Shown one piece after another: positions 55,109 through 62,909 of a stretch of DNA of 64,000 bases. The notes under the pieces were generated by a model that was not told the origin of the DNA, searched no databases, and saw nothing but the letters and a program-made list of their open reading frames with translations. Within the stretch, counting starts at the first letter, position 1. Each line of letters begins with the position of its first letter. The position numbers and the translations under genes are program-made. The DNA is taken from contig CANNAE010000002.1 in the NCBI GenBank assembly GCA_947502505.1, positions 1 through 64,000 of the forward strand, written 5' to 3'. Source of the DNA: an uncultured Planococcus sp. (lineage in GTDB: Bacteria > Bacillota > Bacilli > Bacillales_A > Planococcaceae).

Positions 55109-56825
55109 ATTCATCCACCTCCTCTGCTTGTTGGGACAAAGCGATTTCGCGGTACAAAGGAGAACTATCCAATAATTCCGCGTGAGTGCCATAAGCTGAT
55201 GCGATGCCGTCTTCCAACAACAGGATGCGGTCTGCGCGCATCGCCGTCCTTACTTTCTGTGTGACGAGCAGCGTCGTCGCCTGTTCTTTATCGAGTTCTG
55301 CCCAAAGCGCGGATTCGGTTTTGACATCTAGCGCACTCGTGCTGTCGTCCAGAATCAATATCGATGGTTTACGGACCAATGCCCGGGCGATCGACAATCG
55401 TTGTTTCTGGCCGCCGGATAAGTTGACGCCCTTTTGGCCGACGCGCGTTTCGTAGCCTTTCGGGAAGCGCTGGACCGTTTCGTCAATCTGGGCTTTTTCA
55501 GCGGCTTCTGTAAGTTCAGGAAGTTCCGCATGTTCTTTGCCCCATGACAGGTTGTCGGAAATGCTGCCGGTAAAGAGCATCGATTGTTGGGGCACAAGCC
55601 CAATCGTCTTGCGCAGTTCCTGCAAGTCCCATTCCCTGACGTCTTGGCCATGGACCGAGACGCTTCCTTCTATCGCTTCGTAGAATCTTGGGATCAACTG
55701 CAATAGCGATGTCTTGCCGGAACCTGTAGCGCCCATGATCGCCAATTTTTCGCGCGGCGCCAATTCAAAGCTGATGTTTTGCAGTACCTGACGCGAAGTG
55801 CCCGGATACACGAATGACACATCGTCGAATCGGACAGCGCCTTCCTCGACTGGTGCAGTGGCCCCTTGCACGACCTCATCGCCGTCATCCGCCAACAGGA
55901 TTTCCTCGATACGGTCAGAAGATGCTTTAGCGCGGGCAAATGCCATGATGATGAATGAAAACATCGAAAAAGCGCCAGTCATGCGCATTGCATAGTTGAC
56001 GATGGCGACCAATTCACCGATTTGCGCGTCGCCGGCCTGGATCTCAAAAGCCCCGAACCAAATTACGGCGAGCAGCGAGACGTTCATGCCGAATAGCAAA
56101 ACCGGCAAAATGATTTCCATAATGCGGAACGCTTTAACTGTATCGGTCTTGAGCGACCCCGCCACTTCCGAAAAGCGGTTCGCTTCATACTTGCCGCGCA
56201 AATACGCCTTGATCAGCCTGACCGCCTGCAAGTTTTCCTGCACCATGCGGTTGACCTTGTCGAGCCGCTGCTGGACAAAGCTAAAATAGACGACGCCTTT
56301 TCGGACCATGACATATAAAAATGCCAGCAAGATCGGAAAGACGATAATCAAGTAAATCGCCAATTGCGCATTGACGACAAATGCCATGACCATGCTGCCG
56401 ATGACTAAAAGCGGTGCGCGCAGCATGATGCGCAAGCCCATATACAGCACTTGCTGGATTAATTGGACATCGCTCGTCATCCGCGTGATGAGCCCGGATG
56501 CCGGGAATTTATTGAACATCGCAAGCGAGAAAGACTGGACGCGCTGATAAACTTCCCGCCTGACATCAAACGAAAAGCTATGGGACACATGGGAGGCGAA
56601 ATACGAATTGACGACACCCGAAATAAAGGCGACCAGCGATAAGCCTACAAGTACAAGCCCCAGGCGAATGATTGTGTCCTGGTCCCCTGCCACGATGCCG
56701 TCATCGATGATGCTCGCAATGACCAACGGCTGCAAGAGCTCGACCGTCAGTTCCAAAAGCATCAGGAACAAGGCCACACCGATCAAAAATGAATAAGGTT
56801 TGGTATAAGAAAATACGGTTTTCAT
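55101..56825 (-). CDS. ABC exporter half-transporter, first subunit
   Basis: A 574-residue type IV ABC exporter half with six helices and an ATPase. Walker A GATGSGKTS and signature LSGGQKQR are normal, but Walker B reads LILDDSTSALD (Asp for the catalytic Glu) and the switch His is Gln in LVTQKV. Together with the altered signature of its partner, one composite ATP site is degenerate and the other intact, as in heterodimeric exporters such as BmrCD or TM287/288. AGGAGG precedes the ATG. Confidence 0.93.
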   Translation of the reverse strand: MKTVFSYTKPYSFLIGVALFLMLLELTVELLQPLVIASIIDDGIVAGDQDTIIRLGLVLVGLSLVAFISGVVNSYFASHVSHSFSFDVRREVYQRVQSFSLAMFNKFPASGLITRMTSDVQLIQQVLYMGLRIMLRAPLLVIGSMVMAFVVNAQLAIYLIIVFPILLAFLYVMVRKGVVYFSFVQQRLDKVNRMVQENLQAVRLIKAYLRGKYEANRFSEVAGSLKTDTVKAFRIMEIILPVLLFGMNVSLLAVIWFGAFEIQAGDAQIGELVAIVNYAMRMTGAFSMFSFIIMAFARAKASSDRIEEILLADDGDEVVQGATAPVEEGAVRFDDVSFVYPGTSRQVLQNISFELAPREKLAIMGATGSGKTSLLQLIPRFYEAIEGSVSVHGQDVREWDLQELRKTIGLVPQQSMLFTGSISDNLSWGKEHAELPELTEAAEKAQIDETVQRFPKGYETRVGQKGVNLSGGQKQRLSIARALVRKPSILILDDSTSALDVKTESALWAELDKEQATTLLVTQKVRTAMRADRILLLEDGIASAYGTHAELLDSSPLYREIALSQQAEEVDEYV

Positions 56826-56956
56826 AAAGGTGCCTCCTGAACATTTCGAAACTCGAACTTTATATCATTCAGTATGCCATAATTTTCAGTTATCAGGTAG
56901 AGATATCCCTTTTTTTGTCATGTTCTCAAACTTGGATAAAAATACGCGAAACCAGT

Positions 56957-56987
56957 AAAAAAGCATGCAGCGCGTGGCTGCATGCTT
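56957..56987 (-). terminator. Terminator of the EamA gene
   Basis: AAGCATGCAGC and GCTGCATGCTT arms with a 5-base loop, then UUUU on the minus strand. Confidence 0.88.
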
Positions 56988-57003
56988 CGCTATATGCCTA
57001 CGG

Positions 57004-57915
57004 TCAAGAGCGGTCTTCAACCGGTTTTTCATTGCCGGCAAAGGACAGCCATGTGACGAACACCAACATTAGTAAGGCGCCGCCGATTTGCAGGGGAGAT
57101 AGAAAATGTCCAAACCAAACAAGCGAAATGACCATCGCCGTCAATGGCTCCATAGCCGATAGAATGCTTGTTTCTACAGGCGAAATAAAGCGCATGCTGC
57201 TCAAAAACAACACAAAGGCCATCGTGCCGACCAGGATAATCGCGATAATCGCCAAGATGAGCGTCGGGTCCGACAGTACGGCCCACTCATCTGACAGGAA
57301 AATCGGATTGATCAAACCGAGAAAGATTCCGCCGAATAGCATCGACCAGCCGACGACAAGCAGGACGCCCCACTCCTGCATTAGCCGGGCAGGATACAGC
57401 GTGTAGAATGTAAACGCCAAGCCGACAAGAACTCCCCAGAAAAGCGCTTCGCCGCTGATCACAAGGGAATCCACACGCCCATCAGTCAATAATAGGAACA
57501 ACCCGGCAAGCGTGCCGAGCATGCCCAACACTTGATAGACCGGCGGCCATTTGCGCAAGCGCATGGAAATGAAGACGATGACATATACAGGCGCCAAAAA
57601 TTGCATCAAAGTAGCAAAAACGGCATTGCTCGTATCGATTGCCGCGACAAAACTGTATTGGACCCCAAGCATGCCCGCGACAGAAAAAATCAATAAGGGG
57701 CGAGTCCATATTTTCTGTCGGAAAATCGAAGTGACCTGAACTTTTTTCATCTTCAAAAACAATAGCAGCACGATACCGGCAACGATCAGCCGGATGGTCA
57801 ATAAAAATGGCACAGAGATAGGGTATACATCGAGCGTCCACTCCATCAGCGGACCGGTCGCTCCCCAAAGCATTGCTCCTATCAAGATCATGGACACTCC
57901 TTTTAAACGTTCCAT
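57004..57915 (-). CDS. EamA/DMT-family exporter
   Basis: A 303-residue membrane protein with ten helices and two EamA repeats, of the drug/metabolite transporter superfamily (RhaT/YdcZ-like). The first repeat has GAMLWGATGPLMEW, the second ends in VSLVWFGHFLSP. Members export amino acids or metabolites; no substrate is evident. AAAGGGG stands 8 bases before MERLKGVSM; the 10 extra residues of the longer frame are dropped. Confidence 0.88.
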   Translation of the reverse strand: MERLKGVSMILIGAMLWGATGPLMEWTLDVYPISVPFLLTIRLIVAGIVLLLFLKMKKVQVTSIFRQKIWTRPLLIFSVAGMLGVQYSFVAAIDTSNAVFATLMQFLAPVYVIVFISMRLRKWPPVYQVLGMLGTLAGLFLLLTDGRVDSLVISGEALFWGVLVGLAFTFYTLYPARLMQEWGVLLVVGWSMLFGGIFLGLINPIFLSDEWAVLSDPTLILAIIAIILVGTMAFVLFLSSMRFISPVETSILSAMEPLTAMVISLVWFGHFLSPLQIGGALLMLVFVTWLSFAGNEKPVEDRS

Positions 57916-58119
57916 CCCAGCACCCCTTTCATATGCAGTAATCAACCCGTGACAAATTGGCTAATTCAACGCTTTTTATTCTTTCAAAGCTATAAAATCG
58001 GGACATTTCAGCCGTTTTCCTCAATTTTCAATCGAATCATGCCTATTCTCTCATGAGAGACAGAAAAAGGACAGTGTCATTTCTATGCTAAAATTCCCGT
58101 GTTATATTTTTGTAAAGTG

Positions 58120-58148
58120 GTGACGAAAGACCTTTTATTCTCTATAAT
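58120..58148 (+). promoter_or_regulatory. Promoter of the PAS-GGDEF-EAL gene
   Basis: -35 GTGACG (58120-58125), 17-bp spacer, -10 TATAAT (58143-58148), 33 bases before the ATG. Confidence 0.6.
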
Positions 58149-58180
58149 GAAAGTATAAAACGGTTAAGGAGCGTCAGTTA

Positions 58181-60187
58181 ATGAGTGAAAAGCAGGATTT
58201 TTTGGCACAAACCCTAGCATATAACCATATTCCCTTCCCCATCATCATTTTCGATCAAGAAGGACTCATCACTTGGTTCAATGGGCACGCCGAACGCATT
58301 TTCCAACTAAATACAGAGACCGCTATAGGCCACCCCTTTTCCTACATGAATCCAGAACAAGCATCGCTCCATAAGCAGCCTTGGGAAATGCTGCTAGAAA
58401 GCACGGACCCTGTCCGGTTCGAAAACATGGAAATCGGCCTTGGCAGCGGCGGGCAAAGCTATTCTACAGTCGTCACGAAAGCGTTCACATCACATGGCGA
58501 ACGCTTTCTTCTGACAATTTATGAAATCGATGATAGCGTAAGCGCAGACTCGACAGCAAGAGAACTGAGCCATCTCCGCCACGGGCTGGATGATTCGTTC
58601 ATGATGACTTATTTCGACCAAGAATTCCTGGTTACTTATGCGAACCCCCATTTCCTCAAACTCAGCAAATGGACCCCAAAACGCGTACTGGGCAAGCCGG
58701 TGTGGCAAATGTTCCACGACAGCGAAGAAGACCTTGAGTTTGTCGATTCAATATTGGAAAGCTTGAAAAATGGGCAAGTATGGAATGGCGAAGCGAAAAA
58801 AGCGACAAAAGACGGCGAAACTTATTGGGTTGACCTGACGGCAATCCCGATGCAATTGTCAGAGGAAGATGCCTATTATATTTTCCTTGAAAAAGACATC
58901 ACGGAAACAAAAAATGCCCAAAAGCACCTCGAGGAAATTGCCTTTATCGATCCGATTACAGGGCTTGAAAACCGCCACCGTTTGGAACAAGCCGTTGCGG
59001 AACACATCAAGGAAGGGCGCCATTTCTCCTTTCTGTTCCTCGATATCGACCGTTTTTACACTTTGCGTGACGTATCGGATACAGATACGGAAAATGAATT
59101 GCTTATCGAATTTACCAAGCGCTTGCGCATGTATTTCTCCGATTCCTTGATCACTCGCGCCGGACTCCATGAATTTGCGTTGATCACGCCTTTGCCGAAC
59201 TGGTTTATCGAAGGCTTCCTGCCCTATTTGCAGCAGCACCCGATCTACATCGGCGGCACGGCAGTTCCCTTGACCGTCAGCGGTGCTATCACGAAATACC
59301 CGGAAGACCAGCAAAGCTTCGTCCATCTGATCAAAGCGTCTTACGCGACGATCAAAAAAGTCAAAGACCGCGGCGGCAGCGCCATTTCCACGTTGACGGC
59401 AGACGACCACGAACGCTTGAACCGCAAAGCGCTTATTGAAAAGCGCTTAGTCCATGCACTCGATCGGAAAAACCTGCAATTGCTGTATCAGCCGCAAGTA
59501 AACCTCTTGACTGGCAATGTCGAGAGCGTAGAAGCACTGGTCCGTTGGAATGACGATGAAATTGGCGTCGTGACGCCTGATGAGCTCATCCCGATCGCCG
59601 AAGAAAATGGCATGATCCATGAAATCGGCAACTTCGTTTTAGAGACCGCTTGTGCACAGCTGAAAGATTGGAAAGCGAGAGGCATCAATTTGCGCATCAG
59701 CATCAACTCCTCTATCCGCGAGTTCCGCGATAAGGATATGGCCAGCAAGCTCATCGATCAAATCAAGGCGAATAATTGCGACCCTCACTCTCTGACGATC
59801 GAAATCACCGAGAAGTTTGCGCTTGAAGCAGAAGCGGAACGTCCGATCATGCAGCAGATGAACCGCCTGAACCAGCAAGGCGTGCAATTCGCGCTGGACG
59901 ATTTCGGAACAGGCTATGCGTCTTTCCGCTACATGCTGCTGTTGCCGATTTCTTCTTTGAAGATCGACCGGGCGATTATCCAATCGATCACAAAGCAGGA
60001 AAAAATGCAGAAGATGATCAACGGCATGATCCAGTTCGGCAAGTCGCTTGATTTCCAAGTGACTGCTGAAGGGGTCGAAACGAACGAGCAGCTTGAACTG
60101 CTCCGGGTGATGGGCTGCAATAGCATCCAAGGCTATATCGTCAGCCATCCGATGAGTACCCAAGAACTCGAGAAGTGGATAAAGTAA
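58181..60187 (+). CDS. PAS-PAS-GGDEF-EAL signalling protein
   Basis: A 668-residue soluble cyclic-di-GMP protein. Two PAS domains (about 12-115 and 130-245) are followed by a GGDEF domain whose motif reads AGLHEF in place of GGDEF, so cyclase activity is unlikely. The EAL domain is complete: VEALVRW, INSS, EITEKFA, DDFGTGYA, LKIDRA and AEGVET. It is thus probably a c-di-GMP phosphodiesterase sensing an internal signal through PAS. No membrane segment. AAGGAG precedes the ATG. Confidence 0.92.
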   Translation: MSEKQDFLAQTLAYNHIPFPIIIFDQEGLITWFNGHAERIFQLNTETAIGHPFSYMNPEQASLHKQPWEMLLESTDPVRFENMEIGLGSGGQSYSTVVTKAFTSHGERFLLTIYEIDDSVSADSTARELSHLRHGLDDSFMMTYFDQEFLVTYANPHFLKLSKWTPKRVLGKPVWQMFHDSEEDLEFVDSILESLKNGQVWNGEAKKATKDGETYWVDLTAIPMQLSEEDAYYIFLEKDITETKNAQKHLEEIAFIDPITGLENRHRLEQAVAEHIKEGRHFSFLFLDIDRFYTLRDVSDTDTENELLIEFTKRLRMYFSDSLITRAGLHEFALITPLPNWFIEGFLPYLQQHPIYIGGTAVPLTVSGAITKYPEDQQSFVHLIKASYATIKKVKDRGGSAISTLTADDHERLNRKALIEKRLVHALDRKNLQLLYQPQVNLLTGNVESVEALVRWNDDEIGVVTPDELIPIAEENGMIHEIGNFVLETACAQLKDWKARGINLRISINSSIREFRDKDMASKLIDQIKANNCDPHSLTIEITEKFALEAEAERPIMQQMNRLNQQGVQFALDDFGTGYASFRYMLLLPISSLKIDRAIIQSITKQEKMQKMINGMIQFGKSLDFQVTAEGVETNEQLELLRVMGCNSIQGYIVSHPMSTQELEKWIK

Positions 60188-60197
60188 TGGCTGCTTT

Positions 60198-60233
60198 CCC
60201 AAACTGCGGAGATTCCGCGGTTTGGGTTTTTTT
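60198..60233 (+). terminator. Terminator of the PAS-GGDEF-EAL gene
   Basis: CCCAAACTGCGGA pairs with TCCGCGGTTTGGG, then seven T on plus. Confidence 0.92.
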
Positions 60234-60239
60234 GTTGTT

Positions 60240-61495
60240 CGGGGGATGTGTAAGTAGAGATTTGAGAGGGTGCCACCTGGGGAATCGCTGCCCGGCTTTG
60301 GGATGGCCTTTAGCCACAAGCCAGGAAGACCATCTGTCTTGCGGCGTCGGCTCACCCTTGGCGCTTAGCAGCTTTTAGATTTCATGGATTCTTTGATGCC
60401 CACTTGCTTGTGCTTCTGGAATTTTCATCAGCCTGTGGGGGAATCACTTCCTGCGGCTTATCGGGAGATGTGTAAGTAGAGATTTGAGAGGGTGTCTACT
60501 GGATAATCGCTGCCCGGCTTTGGGATGGCCTTTAGCCACAAGCCAGGAAGACCATCTGTCTTGCGGCGTCGGCTCACCCTTGGCGCTTGGCAGCTTTTTT
60601 ATTTCATTGATAAAAGAATGTCTACGCAAACAGCTTTTTTACAAGTTGCCGGCTAGTGGGGAAATCGCTTCCTAGGGCTTATCGGGAGATGTGTAGGTAG
60701 TAATTTGGGAGGGTGTCGGCTGGGTAATCGCTGCCCGGCTTTGGGATGGCCTTTAGCCGCAAGCCAGGAAGACCATCTGTCTTGCGGCGTCGGCTCACCC
60801 TTGGCGCTTGGCAGCTTTTTTATTTCATTGATAAAAGAATGTCTACGCAAACAGCTTTTTTACAAGTTGCCGGCTAGTGGAGGAATCGCTTCCTGTGGCT
60901 TATCGGGAGATGTGTAGGTAGAGATTTGAGAGGGTGACGGCTGGGTAGCCGCCTCTCCGCTTTGGGATGAGCTTTCGTGAGGAGCCAGGAAAACCACCTG
61001 TCTCCTCACTTCGCTTCACCCTTGGCGCGGATCGGCTTTTAGATTTCATGGATTCTTTGATGCCCACTTGCTTGTGCTTCTGGAAGTTTCATCAGCCGGT
61101 GGGGCAATCGCTTCCTGCAGCTTGTCGGGGAATGTGTAGGTAGAGATTTGAGAGGGTGTCGACTAGCCGCCTCTCCGCTTTGGGATGAACTTTCGTGAGG
61201 AGCCAGGAAAACCGCCTGTCTCCCCACTTCGCTTCACCCTTGGCGCGGATCGGCTTTTAGATTTCATGGATTCTTTGTTGCCCACTTGCTTGTGCTTCTG
61301 AAATTTTCATCAGCCTGTGGGGGAATCGCTTCCCGGGGATTAACGGAGGGTGGATAGTAGAGATTTGGAGGGAGCGTCGACTTGGATAGCTGTTGCCCGA
61401 TTTCAGAATCGCCTTTAACGAAAGAGCGTTTATGTCGTTGTGCTTTTTTTACGAGTTGCAGGCTTAGGGGAATCGCTTGGTGAGATAGGTAGATG
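60240..61495. repeat. Tandem palindrome array, five copies plus a decayed sixth
   Basis: Cores start at 60286, 60508, 60729, 60950 and 61168, so the period is 218-222 bp; a decayed sixth begins near 61390. Copies 1-3 have stem GCC(a/g)CAAG with CTTGCGGC; copies 4-5 have GTGAGGAG with CTCCTCAC (copy 4, 60977-61009, perfect). All keep the single c/t interruption and the CAG(G)...CTG arms. Linkers share GTGTAAGTAGAGATTTGAGA and TAGTGGGGxAATCGCTTCC. Short ORFs on either strand are repeat shadows. It fills the 1.4-kb convergent gap between the PAS-GGDEF-EAL and ThrE genes. Confidence 0.92.
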
Positions 61496-61539
61496 GCGTG
61501 GGTGATGCCGCTTCTTCTCTTGCAGAATTATTTTCTTCT

Positions 61540-61571
61540 AAAAAAAAGACCGCCCGCAAAGCAGGCCGCCT
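61540..61571 (-). terminator. Terminator of the split thrE operon
   Basis: AGGCGGCCTGC pairs with GCGGGCGGTC (one mismatch) around TTT, then eight U on the minus strand. Confidence 0.8.
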
Positions 61572-61583
61572 GTTGTTGAGAAA

Positions 61584-62051
61584 TTATTCCTGGGTGAATC
61601 CCATTTTCTTTTGTGTCCGTTTTGCTTGGTATTTGAAATACAATTGCATGATGACTTCCGCGAATACTAATCCCATGGCGATGGCGCCTGAAATCATTAA
61701 TGCCTGCACGGCAAAGTCGACCGCTTCCATATAATCATTTTCTACGATATTGCGCATTGCATTATATGCCCGGCTCCCGGGAACGAGCGGGATGATGCCG
61801 GCGACGCTGAAGATGATCATCGGCATTTTGAAGGTCTTTGCCAAGATGTGCGCGACAATCGCGACGATAAAGGCGCCCGCAAATGTCGCTTGGATCGGGT
61901 CGTCGAATAACAGGAAATAACTTCGATAGAAAAGCCATCCGCTCATCCCGACCAGCCCGCAACTAATTAGCGTCTTTCGCGGGATATTGAAAATGATGCC
62001 GAATGCGCCGGCTGCCAAAAAACTAAGAAATGCTTCCAAAGGCCAGTTCAT
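61584..62051 (-). CDS. Threonine/serine exporter, small subunit (YjjB type)
   Basis: A 155-residue membrane protein with about five helices matching the ThrE C-terminal half (DUF3815/YjjB). SVAGIIPLVPGSRAYNAMRNIV is the shared motif. Together with the next gene it equals one full ThrE exporter. 12 bp separate the two. Confidence 0.88.
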   Translation of the reverse strand: MNWPLEAFLSFLAAGAFGIIFNIPRKTLISCGLVGMSGWLFYRSYFLLFDDPIQATFAGAFIVAIVAHILAKTFKMPMIIFSVAGIIPLVPGSRAYNAMRNIVENDYMEAVDFAVQALMISGAIAMGLVFAEVIMQLYFKYQAKRTQKKMGFTQE

Positions 62052-62063
62052 TCGATCTCCTCC

Positions 62064-62819
62064 TTAAAATGACAATACGATGGCGATGCCGGCCCCGATG
62101 GCGAAGGCCGTCAGAAACGCTTCTGCCCCCATCGAGAGCCCAGATACAAAATGGCCAGCCATCATGTCGCGCACTGCGTTGGTGATCAATAGCCCCGGCA
62201 CCAGCGGCATGACTGAACCGATGATGATGGTATCGGGGTCGTTCCCGAATCCGCTATAGACTGCGAGCACTGCCAAGGTCCCGATGGCGACAGCCCCGAT
62301 AAATTCCGCGAAAAATTTAACCCTCGTTTTTATGAGTACCATCTCCACAATATAAAACCCAATGCCCCCGATTACGAAAGCAAACGGAATGTCCGCCCAG
62401 CCCCCGCCCATTAAAATCAGGAAGCAGGCACTGGCGACTGCTGCGGCGAGCACTTGCAGCCATAAAGGAAACAAATAATGGTTTTTTTCGATTTCCGTCA
62501 TTTCTTCATACGCTTGCTGTAAGGTCAGCTGGCCTGCTACGAGGCGTCTGGAGACAGCGTTGACGCGCGCCACCCGCTCGAGGTCGGTGCGGCGCCCATG
62601 TATGCGCACGAAGCGTGTCGGCAAATCATTGCTCGGGGAAAACATGATGCCTGCTGGAGTCACAAAGCAATGGGAATCCATCATGTTTTGCGAAACCGCC
62701 ATCCGGATCATCGTATCTTCCACCCGGTAGGTCTCTGCGCCGCTTTCCATCATGACTTTTCCGGCCAAGAGAAAACAATCCAGCGCAAGTTCTCTTCTGA
62801 CTTCCGATATTTCGGCCAT
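62064..62819 (-). CDS. Threonine/serine exporter, large subunit (YjjP type)
   Basis: A 251-residue protein with a soluble N-terminal domain (SGAETYRVEDTMIRMA, VTPAGIMFSP) and about five helices, of the DUF1212/YjjP half of ThrE. SVMPLVPGLLITNAVRDMMAGHF mirrors the motif in the small subunit. ThrE-type proteins export threonine and serine by proton exchange; here the function is split as in many Firmicutes. AAGGGGGGAG before MAEISEV fixes the start. Confidence 0.88.
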   Translation of the reverse strand: MAEISEVRRELALDCFLLAGKVMMESGAETYRVEDTMIRMAVSQNMMDSHCFVTPAGIMFSPSNDLPTRFVRIHGRRTDLERVARVNAVSRRLVAGQLTLQQAYEEMTEIEKNHYLFPLWLQVLAAAVASACFLILMGGGWADIPFAFVIGGIGFYIVEMVLIKTRVKFFAEFIGAVAIGTLAVLAVYSGFGNDPDTIIIGSVMPLVPGLLITNAVRDMMAGHFVSGLSMGAEAFLTAFAIGAGIAIVLSF

Positions 62820-62865
62820 CTGGTCTCCCCCCTTTTTCTTCTGTACCATCATACCGCAGGCAAGG

Positions 62866-62898
62866 CAAAATTAAAACGCTCCGGTTACCGGAGCGTTT
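62866..62898 (-). terminator. Terminator of the alcohol dehydrogenase gene
   Basis: AAACGCTCCGG and CCGGAGCGTTT arms with a 3-base loop, followed by UAAUUUU on the minus strand. Confidence 0.85.
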
Positions 62899-62909
62899 CA
62901 ACGGCATCT

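Noticed and set aside
60444..60917. Several 60-70 codon ORFs on both strands in the 60-kb array
   Set aside because: They repeat with the DNA units (LALGSFFISLIKECLRKQ and similar) and have no ribosome sites; they are repeat shadows.
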